DNA of 38,074 nucleotides, taken from NCBI GenBank assembly GCA_003225215.1, contig QIBC01000068.1, positions 1-38,074 on the forward strand, given 5' to 3'. Of the stretch, positions 31,291-38,074 are shown in pieces (positions within the stretch are counted from its first letter, which is position 1; every line of letters begins with the position of its first letter). The notes beneath the pieces are model-generated. The model was not told the origin of the DNA and did no database searches. It saw only the letters and a program-made list of their open reading frames with translations. The translations under genes were made by a program, and so were the position numbers. The stretch comes from Acidobacteriota bacterium. GTDB lineage: Bacteria > Acidobacteriota > Terriglobia > Terriglobales > Acidobacteriaceae.

Positions 31291-32481
31291 ATGCGCAGGC
31301 TTTGGGAGAAGTGGATGTATGCGTGGGAGACCCATCTCACTACGCGCGACACCAATCGCATCGTGCGCCCCCTCGAGTGGGGGATTGAGTGGACGCATCT
31401 CTGGCCGCAGGTAAATGGCAGCTTCCCCACTGCCGCTTCGGAATACGATAATGCACGCGCGGAGAGCTATTTCAGCGAGTTGAATCGGCGCATCGTTAGC
31501 GACAGCGATCGCTTTTTCAGCTATCAGACGCCGACTGACTTCTATCTCGAAGAGCGGTTGCCTACGCTGTTTCCCACTAACATGCGGCAGCAGAAACAAC
31601 TCGTGAGACTCGAGAAAATGTCGCGCACCGGAAAATTGCGCCCGGCACAATTCCTGAGATTCACATCGCCGGTACGCACACCCTATCCGGAAAATGACGT
31701 CGTCAATGCGCGCTGGTTTCCGGCATTCGATCGCGAAGGCCGACCGAGCAAAAAGGCGGTTGTCGTTCTTCCACAATGGAACGCAGACGCCTTCAGTCAC
31801 AACGCGCTGTGCGCGATCATGAACCGCTACGGCGTCTCGGCTCTACGCCTGAGTAAGCCCTACCACGACATCCGCCGCCCCGCCGAAATCGAACGCAGCG
31901 ACTACGCAGTTTCAGCAAACATCGGACGCACGCTCGATTCCTGCCGCCAGGGCGTCATCGACATCCGTAGCTGTCTCGACTGGCTGGAGATGCAAGGTTG
32001 CCGGCGTTTCGGCATTCTGGGAACGAGCCTGGGATCGTGCTATGCGTTCATCGCCAGTGCCCACGACGCGCGCCTGGAAGTGAATGCGTTTAATCACGCA
32101 TCCACTTACTTCGGCGATGTTGTCTGGACGGGACAATCGACGCGCCATATCCGCGCCGCGCTGGAGGACGTGATGGACCTCGACCGGCTCCGGCAGGTCT
32201 GGCTGGCGATCAGCCCGGCTACCTACATGAAGAAGTTCGCAGCACACCGCAAGAAGGTTCTGGTGGTCTATGCCAAATACGATCTGACTTTCTTGCGCGA
32301 ATTCTCCGAGCAGGTAGTGGAACTTTTCCGCGAACACGAGATCGACTTCAAAGCTGTGGCATTGCCATGCGGTCATTACACGGTGGGGGAAATCCCATTC
32401 AAGTTCATCGATGGCTGGCATCTCGGCCGATTCATCTATTCGGCATTCAAGCAGCTCGAGAACCAGCCTCTTATCTCCTGA
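31291..32481 (+). CDS. Alpha/beta hydrolase, ABHD18-like
   Basis: A 396-residue alpha/beta hydrolase. After an N-terminal region of about 145 residues, the core begins KKAVVVLPQWNADAFSHNAL. The nucleophile elbow GTSLGSCYAFIAS holds the Ser, VVYAKYDLTFLREF the acid Asp, and LPCGHYTVGE the catalytic His, so the triad is complete. The long N-terminal extension and PKHD-like loops (LRLSKPYHDIRRPAE) resemble the ABHD18/DUF2048 family, whose substrates are poorly known. No signal peptide, so probably cytoplasmic. It follows dtd by 59 bp on the same strand. Confidence 0.8.
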   Translation: MRRLWEKWMYAWETHLTTRDTNRIVRPLEWGIEWTHLWPQVNGSFPTAASEYDNARAESYFSELNRRIVSDSDRFFSYQTPTDFYLEERLPTLFPTNMRQQKQLVRLEKMSRTGKLRPAQFLRFTSPVRTPYPENDVVNARWFPAFDREGRPSKKAVVVLPQWNADAFSHNALCAIMNRYGVSALRLSKPYHDIRRPAEIERSDYAVSANIGRTLDSCRQGVIDIRSCLDWLEMQGCRRFGILGTSLGSCYAFIASAHDARLEVNAFNHASTYFGDVVWTGQSTRHIRAALEDVMDLDRLRQVWLAISPATYMKKFAAHRKKVLVVYAKYDLTFLREFSEQVVELFREHEIDFKAVALPCGHYTVGEIPFKFIDGWHLGRFIYSAFKQLENQPLIS

Positions 32482-32605
32482 GCTGCTGGAGCTGGCTTAG
32501 ATCCACGTTTGCTCAGCAGCTTAGGAGCTGAGCAGCTCGGAAGCTCCCCTCTTACAACCACGTTTTTTTTCGCTTCATCCGATTAAGTTCGCACATGGAG
32601 GGACC

Positions 32606-32954
32606 ATGAAGCAGGCATGGGTATTTGCATTGGGGGCGTTAGGACTGCTCGCGTTTGCAAATTATCGGAAGTCGAATACTCGTTACAGAGCTGAGCGCCT
32701 TACGGAGCAGCCTCGGCCGCGGCGAGCGCGAAGGATGCGACTGCGTCACCGAACAGAAGACGGGCTGCTGGACTTGAATTCGGCCACTCTGCTGGAGCTC
32801 AAGGAACTTGATGGAATCGGCGATGTCCTCGCCGACCGCATCATCGACAACCGCCCATATGTTACGAAGATCGATCTCGTCGGACGCCGCGTGATTCCCC
32901 GACGCGGTTTACACGCAGATCAAACATTCAGTCACCGTCAGACACGCGGCCTAG
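32606..32954 (+). pseudogene. Helix-hairpin-helix (ComEA-like) protein with a +1 frameshift
   Basis: A membrane-anchored HhH protein with an N-terminal hydrophobic segment (VFALGALGLLAFANY), a basic linker and one HhH domain (DLNSATLLELKELDGIGDVL, then ADRIIDNRPYVTKIDL). The frame breaks at a run of four C at 32897-32900. Removing one C restores VGRRVIP-DAVYTQIKHSVTVRHAA and a stop at 32952-32954, the normal family ending. As given, the reading frame instead runs to 33040 in unrelated residues. GGAGGG precedes the ATG. HhH proteins of this kind bind DNA nonspecifically, for example in competence. Confidence 0.78.
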
Positions 32955-33168
32955 CAGTTCCAAATTGCAGCCGGGATCCGTCCAGCACAGCTCGGTTTCC
33001 CGGCCTCTTCCAGCCGCACAAGCCAGCCCATTCGGTCTAGCCCGTTGGTAACTAAGCGATAACCCTCGCCACTAACTCAGGTACCCTTTTCATTGACTTG
33101 GCGGTTGGGACACAGTACTTTTCCAGCACAGCACCCGTACGTTTCCCCGTCAGTACAAAGGACGATTT

Positions 33169-35163
33169 GTGGGTATCAAGATATTACTCGCCGATGACAG
33201 TGTGACCGCCCAGAACATGGGCAAGAAGATTCTGAGCGAAGCCGGCCACGACGTAGTCACTGTCAGCAACGGCGCAGCCGCTGCCAAGAAAATCGCGGAG
33301 GTCAAACCCGAACTCGTCCTGCTCGACGTCTTTATGCCCGGCTATAGCGGCCTGGAGCTCTGCGAGAGACTGCGCAATTCCGTGGACACCGCCAAGCTGC
33401 CGGTGCTGCTGACCGTTGGGCGCATGGAGCCGTACAGTCCTCAGGATGGGGCTCGCGTCAAAGCGGATGGGGTTATCGTGAAGCCCTTCGAGGCCACCGA
33501 TCTCACCGCTGCCGTTGAGCGATTTGCGCAGAAAGCGAAGGCTGAAAAAGAAGAGCCCGGGAAGTATGAGAGGACGATCAAGATCGCCCCTCCACCGGGA
33601 TCGAGAGACGACACCAGCAGAGAGAGCCAGAAGGTTGCCGTCCCCTCCGGCGAAACGCGGACCGGCTACGAGCAGACCATGCGTCTCGATGCCGCTCAGA
33701 TCGCCGCGCTGCTCAATACAGCGGCGCCGAAGAAGCAAGAGCCCAAGGCTGAAGAACCAATTACCGCGAACATTCCGGAAGTGCAATTGAGCGCCGTCGC
33801 TGCCCCGGCGTTACCGGCTGAGGAGTTCCGAGTTGAGCCTGCTCCGACTGCCGACTTCTCAAAGGCGGAAGCAGCCGCGCCGTTTGTGGGCAACGAGCTG
33901 CTGCCGGAAGCGCACGCTAGCGCATCCCAGCCGGCGCAGATCCCTTCGTACATGGCGCAGTATCTGGATCACTCGGCCGACGATACTGTCACCGCGCGTC
34001 CGGCCGTAGGTCCTTCCGCTGAATTCGATCCGGAAAAGACAGTCGTTGTAGCGCCGCGCGAAAAGGCCCCAGCTCCAGCCAGGGAATTTCCGGGAATTGA
34101 ACAGTTGTCGCCTACGATTCCTATTTCGGGCGAAATCCTTTCACACAGATTTCCAGGGGACATCAATCCGCCTCCAGTGGCATCCGCGCAGGGGCTGGAA
34201 CTCACATCGGTCCCGCCGGTCGCCGATATGCCGGTGGCGCACGAGAGTGGACTCGAAACGCTTCAAGGTGTCGACACGCCGACGATCATCCTGCAAGACC
34301 CGGGCCTGGTCACCGATCGGCATCGCGCGACCATGGATTTTCCGACCCAGTTTGGAGCCGCCGAACCTCCGATTGCCGATCTGTCGATTCCAGCCCAGGC
34401 CGCCACGGCTCCAATTGACGACTTCGAGGCACGTCTTCAGGCGGCGATGTCGAGCTACGAGCCACCTTCGACAGATTTGCCGTTGCCAACTCCGACTGAA
34501 GTACCGGCCGATTTGCATCTCGGGTTAGGCAGTGAGCTGCCGCCTTCAACAGACTCGCAACCCGAATTGGTCACCGAGCTGCCTTCCCCAATCGGAACGT
34601 CTGGTTTCGAAGAGCTAGACGAGCCGTTTTTCGCCACGGCTCCAATTGGATCCACGGAACTCGCGCTTCCCGAGCCGGTACAACCGACGGAACTAGCGCA
34701 CGAAGTTGTCCCCTCGAACGTAGTCGAATTTCCTTCGGCTGCCCTCAGCGCTTCCACGACAATCGAATCCGAGTACGAAAAAGCCATCGAAGAAGCCACA
34801 TCTGCAGTTGACGCAAGCACTCCTGACGTGATGGCGATGTCTGCGCAACCGGCTGTGCATCAAGATACAGTCGAACAAGCTGAAGTCATGCCCCTGGCAA
34901 TGGCAGCGGCGGCCACTGCTGCGGCGCCTATCGCTGCGCCGCCGCATCCGAACTACGAAGCCGAAGCTGAACTGGCTCGCGCTCTGAAGGCTGCGATGAC
35001 CACCGAAGCCGATTCCACCTCCGTCTCCTTTACAGTTCCAGAACCTCCGCCCTCGCCCAAAGACGCAAATCGCCTCGCTGCGGCCGTCGAGAAGGTAATG
35101 CAGCGCGAGCTTCCGGCCCTGATCTGGAAGATCATGGCGGAACTCGACCTGACCAAGCGCTAA
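33169..35163 (+). CDS. Response regulator with a long disordered tail
   Basis: A 664-residue protein starting at a GTG with AAGGA upstream. Residues 1-122 are a receiver domain: ILLADDSVTAQNMGKKIL, phospho-acceptor Asp in LVLLDVFMPGYSG, and Lys in GVIVKPFEATDL. The remaining 540 residues are acidic, Pro- and Ala-rich and probably disordered, except for a conserved-looking C-terminal helix (AAAVEKVMQRELPALIWKIM, AELDLTKR). Several threonine motifs recur (YERTIKIA, YEQTMRLD, PEKTVVVA), of a type often phosphorylated by Ser/Thr kinases and read by FHA domains. No output enzyme is present, so it probably acts by protein contact. The acidic disordered linker plus short C-terminal helix recalls PopZ-like scaffolds, but only in architecture. 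Confidence 0.85.
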   Translation: MGIKILLADDSVTAQNMGKKILSEAGHDVVTVSNGAAAAKKIAEVKPELVLLDVFMPGYSGLELCERLRNSVDTAKLPVLLTVGRMEPYSPQDGARVKADGVIVKPFEATDLTAAVERFAQKAKAEKEEPGKYERTIKIAPPPGSRDDTSRESQKVAVPSGETRTGYEQTMRLDAAQIAALLNTAAPKKQEPKAEEPITANIPEVQLSAVAAPALPAEEFRVEPAPTADFSKAEAAAPFVGNELLPEAHASASQPAQIPSYMAQYLDHSADDTVTARPAVGPSAEFDPEKTVVVAPREKAPAPAREFPGIEQLSPTIPISGEILSHRFPGDINPPPVASAQGLELTSVPPVADMPVAHESGLETLQGVDTPTIILQDPGLVTDRHRATMDFPTQFGAAEPPIADLSIPAQAATAPIDDFEARLQAAMSSYEPPSTDLPLPTPTEVPADLHLGLGSELPPSTDSQPELVTELPSPIGTSGFEELDEPFFATAPIGSTELALPEPVQPTELAHEVVPSNVVEFPSAALSASTTIESEYEKAIEEATSAVDASTPDVMAMSAQPAVHQDTVEQAEVMPLAMAAAATAAAPIAAPPHPNYEAEAELARALKAAMTTEADSTSVSFTVPEPPPSPKDANRLAAAVEKVMQRELPALIWKIMAELDLTKR

Positions 35164-35224
35164 TTCGCCGCAGACTGCAGTAAGGTCCAAGCCCTGTGCG
35201 ATTTTTGTCTCAGGTCCTAAGCAA

Positions 35225-35485
35225 GTGCACCCATTGCGAGAGAAGGGCATTTTAGAACATACTCTTCGGCGTTCCCCGGGAGGCTTTGCAAGCATGCTTC
35301 TCGTCGCCGTAACTATCTTCCCCTTCCTCTGCGCGTTGATTCTTTTCGCCTACTTCTTCGGCAAGTTTGCCGGAAGAGAAGACACGCCTGAGATCGCCAG
35401 TACGATGCACCAGATGAATCAAGCCAGGATTATTCCTTTCCCGGAATTGCCTGAGAAAGCTCGATCCAGAGCTGCTGGAGCATGA
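35225..35485 (+). CDS. Small single-pass membrane protein, unknown
   Basis: An 86-residue ORF with one strong membrane segment (MLLVAVTIFPFLCALILFAY) and a hydrophilic C-terminus of about 40 residues (GREDTPEIASTMHQMNQARI). Starting at the internal ATG near 35294 would place the segment at the N-terminus and give 63 residues, which may be the real start. No family recognised. It lies between the response regulator and the zinc-ribbon kinase on the same strand. Confidence 0.45.
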   Translation: MHPLREKGILEHTLRRSPGGFASMLLVAVTIFPFLCALILFAYFFGKFAGREDTPEIASTMHQMNQARIIPFPELPEKARSRAAGA

Positions 35486-35543
35486 CATAGCGGGAAAGCG
35501 TCGGTTGCGCCTAATATGATGGCGACGTTTCGTCGCTCATTGC

Positions 35544-36473
35544 GTGGCCAAAGTCTTGTCCATTTATTGTTCCTCGTGCGGCACGGAGATCCAGTCCGGC
35601 ACAAGGTTCTGCCCGTCGTGTGGCTCGGCACAGGCGCCGAATCCCGATCCGCTGGCCACGGCTACGTCGACTCCCGCTCCACCGCGCTCGGCGCAGCCTG
35701 CCATGCGGAGTACACCGCGTTCGTCTGCGTCCAGCAGTTCGATCTCGCAAGGTCGATTCCTTCCCGGAGCGTTGCTGGCCGCCCGCTATCGCATCATCGC
35801 GCTGCTTGGACGCGGGGGAATGGGCGAAGTCTATCGCGCAGATGACCTGACGCTCGCACAGCCGGTTGCTCTGAAATTTCTTCCGGAAGCACTGACAGAT
35901 GATCCAGCCTCGCTGGAACGCTTCCGCAACGAAGTGCGGATCGCGCGCCGCATCTCACACCCAAACGTCTGCCGCATCTACGACATCGGTGAGGCCGACG
36001 GACTCACCTTCCTCTCGATGGAGTATGTCGACGGCGAGGATCTTGGTTCGCTTCTCCGTCGTATCGGACGCCTGCCGGGCGACAAAGCCTTAGAGATCGC
36101 GCGCAAGCTTTGTGCCGGTCTGGCCGCGGCGCACGACAAGGGCGTCCTGCATCGTGACTTGAAGCCCGCCAACATCATGCTTAACAGCCAGGGCGAGGTC
36201 ACGATCATGGACTTCGGCCTGGCTGAACTTGCCGAGCACATCACCCAGGACCAGGTCCGTTATGGAACTCCGGCGTACATGGCTCCGGAGCAACTGGCCG
36301 GCAAGGAAGTCAGTACCAAGAGCGACATCTACTCGCTCGGGCTCGTGCTGTATGAAATCTTCACCGGGAAGCGCGCCTTTCAGGCGGAAACGCTCGCGGA
36401 AATTGTTCGCACGCGAACCGAGACTCCAACTCCGGCAAATCCCTCGAGTCTGGTGCTGCCGCCGGCGAAGTAG
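35544..36473 (+). CDS. Zinc-ribbon Ser/Thr protein kinase, kinase-domain fragment
   Basis: The N-terminus (GTG start) has a zinc ribbon (YCSSCGTEIQSGTRFCPSCG) and a Ser/Pro-rich linker. The Hanks-type kinase domain follows from about residue 80: GRGGMGEVYRAD, VALKFLPEAL with the ATP lysine, HRDLKPANIM with the catalytic Asp, DFGLAE, and GTPAYMAPEQLAG. Homology ends at PSSLV near 36452; the next four residues and stop are out of frame. The last kinase helices (about 55 residues with the usual Arg after 'CL') are missing, and the rest of the protein continues at 36455 in another frame. One broken gene or an assembly error. Confidence 0.9.
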   Translation: MAKVLSIYCSSCGTEIQSGTRFCPSCGSAQAPNPDPLATATSTPAPPRSAQPAMRSTPRSSASSSSISQGRFLPGALLAARYRIIALLGRGGMGEVYRADDLTLAQPVALKFLPEALTDDPASLERFRNEVRIARRISHPNVCRIYDIGEADGLTFLSMEYVDGEDLGSLLRRIGRLPGDKALEIARKLCAGLAAAHDKGVLHRDLKPANIMLNSQGEVTIMDFGLAELAEHITQDQVRYGTPAYMAPEQLAGKEVSTKSDIYSLGLVLYEIFTGKRAFQAETLAEIVRTRTETPTPANPSSLVLPPAK

Positions 36474-38074
36474 AGGGTCTCGCGCCACGGATCGCGGTGC
36501 CCTGTCTTGCTGTACTGCTTTTGGGATTGATAGTCAGTTACTGTTTTGGTGTCCGAATCGGCATTTACGACAAAATGCGGCTCGAACAATCGCCAGAGGT
36601 GCTCACGCACCGCGCGCAGGAGATCGTTGCGAGTCTCGGTTATACGGCTCCGCCCGCTGATACAGCCTACGGGTTCAACGATGATTATCAATACGGGCAA
36701 TACGCGATGCAGAACGACAAGCCGCTGCCCAACTGGGATGATCTCTTGAAAAAGAGCCCGCCGATGCTGCGGTACTGGTACCGCAGCAGTCCTCAGCCTA
36801 TGGTAGCCGCGGGCTACAAAGATAGTTCCCTGACTCCGGGCATTGTCACAGAAAATGACCCGCCATTCACGACTTCCGACATGGTCTTTGTTCTTCTCGA
36901 TCCCCAGGGGCGATTGATCTCGTTCCAAGCCATTCCTCCTGAACGGGAAGATAAGGCGGAGGGGGTGAAGCCGGTGGACTGGAGCCCGCTCTTCGCCGCA
37001 GCCGGGCTGGATCTCAAAGCGCTCAAGCCTGCCGAGCCAATTTGGAACTCGGTCTCGAGTTCGGACACCAGGGTTGCCTGGACGGGAACATGGCCGGACA
37101 GCAGCCGTCCTCTACGAGTGGAAGCTGCTGCCTTGCATGGGAAGCCGGTGTTATTTTCGCTCTATGGACCATGGATGCCGGCATGGCGTCAGAATCCAGA
37201 CCAGAGCACCTCGGGACAGAGAGCAGCCGGAATGATTCTCGTCGCAATCGCCTGCACCGTGATGTTGGGTGCGGTTGTCTTTGCCTATCGCAACTACCAG
37301 GCCGGAAGAACCGATTCTCAAGGCGCCTTCCGCCTCGGGTTGTTTGTATTCGTTGTGCAAATGGCGCTCTGGATATTTCGCGCTCACTTCGTGGTCGGCA
37401 TTTCGACCTTTACCAGCATGGTGATCGCGATGAGCACAGCTCTCTATTGGGGCGTGATCGCTGCGCTGGTCTATCTCGCGTTGGAACCCTATGTGCGCCG
37501 CCGCTGGCCACACAGCATGATTTCCTGGAGCAGGTTGTTACTCGGCCGCTGGCGCGATCCGCTGGTAGGGCGCGATGTTCTTTTCGGACTCGTTCTCGGA
37601 AGCGTCTGGGTCATCGTCATCCAGGTATTCATCGGCTATCTCATACACATCGGCGATGTCCCCCATATTGGGAACATGGACTTCCTGCTCGGGGTGCGCC
37701 AAACCTTGGGGGCTGGACTGCTTCTCGTGCCCAGCGACATTCAGACCACGCTCCTCTTCTTTTTTTTGATCTTCCTCCTGCGTCTCGTGCTCCGTAACGA
37801 GTGGCTGGCAGCAGCCGCCTTCGTGGCGCTCTTCAGCACCATGCAGGCTTTGCGGGAAGGAGGACATTTTTGGGTAGCATTGCTAGCTTTCGTAATCATC
37901 TATTCGCTGGCGGCGATTGCGTTAGTACGGTTCGGGCTCGTCAGCCTGGCAGCCGCCGCCTTCGTGACAGATTTTGTGCTGAACGCCCCAATGACCACCA
38001 ACTTCTCCAACTGGTTCATCGGTTCGACGATTTTCGTTTATGCCAGCGCAGCGGCTCTGGGGCTGTTTGCGTTT
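36455..38074 (+). CDS. Polytopic C-terminal part of the zinc-ribbon kinase (runs off window)
   Basis: The displaced continuation of the previous frame, open without a stop to the window end (540 codons). It begins AAAGEVEGLAPRIAVPCLAV, a junction typical of acidobacterial kinases in which a membrane module follows the kinase. One membrane helix (LAVLLLGLIVSYCFGV) leads to an extracytoplasmic domain of about 250 residues (EQSPEVLTHRAQEIVASLGY; DMVFVLLDPQGRLISFQAIP), followed by at least seven membrane segments. The C-terminal end lies beyond the window. No independent start is convincing, so this is not a separate gene. Confidence 0.75.

Noticed and set aside
32482-32580. AGCAGCT/AGGAGCT-rich stretch as a structured RNA
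   Set aside because: It is a short run of AGCT-type degenerate repeats after the hydrolase gene, with several alternative weak foldings and no recognisable RNA family.

Overview
The window reads as a piece of an acidobacterial chromosome, most likely class Terriglobia. This is inferred from the gene style: PEGA-tailed and zinc-ribbon Ser/Thr kinases, an FHA-GAF-cyclase, tandem secreted amidohydrolases, LpxI lipid A chemistry, a GyrB with a long C-terminal insertion, and many dispersed palindromic repeats. No rRNA, tRNA, CRISPR array, transposase or phage gene was recognised.

Layout. Positions 55-4816 are minus-strand genes: a MacB/FtsX-type permease, a CPBP membrane protease, a ROK sugar kinase and mutM. 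The plus-strand genes purA and lpxI follow, then a minus-strand SnoaL-like secreted protein. A two-gene signalling module (PEGA Ser/Thr kinase plus FHA-GAF-adenylate cyclase) faces cysS and gyrB on the minus strand. Next come a tiny secreted peptide and a membrane protein, then a GT39-like membrane protein and tsaD (minus), and cca (plus). SodA and a small peptide-modification locus lie at 21.9-25.3 kb. FabF with two tandem acyl carrier proteins and two amidohydrolases follow (minus). The right end is plus strand: dtd, an ABHD18-like hydrolase, a helix-hairpin-helix protein, a response regulator with a very long disordered tail, a small membrane protein and a second Ser/Thr kinase that runs off the window.

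Main discovery candidate: a compact putative RiPP locus at 22.6-25.3 kb. A 46-residue ORF absent from routine ORF lists (24038-24178, minus) consists of three 14-16-residue repeats, each ending EVAPTCH. The repeats differ at synonymous codon positions, which indicates selection on the peptide. Directly downstream are a DUF692/MNIO-type enzyme gene and a partner protein with a PqqD/RRE-like C-terminus. An EgtD-like methyltransferase is divergent from the precursor, and an AATTTG-GG-CAAATT palindrome lies in the shared upstream region. MNIO enzymes modify cysteines of peptide substrates, so the Cys-His repeats are plausible cores.

Second theme: damage in housekeeping genes. gyrB, cca, the MNIO gene and the last kinase each lack an estimated 55-70 internal residues, with a frame change at the junction. 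In addition, dtd has one in-frame TGA and the helix-hairpin-helix gene has an extra C in a C run. So many lesions in essential genes point first to assembly or sequencing error, but this needs read-level checking.

Third theme: palindromic repeats. A perfect 28-bp palindrome (arm GTAGAGACGCAGCA) lies inside the mutM reading frame, where it encodes part of a 24-residue insertion. It recurs between the RiPP precursor and MNIO genes, and related arms form the ends of a 349-bp MITE-like element between cysS and gyrB. Four other inverted-repeat elements occupy intergenic gaps.
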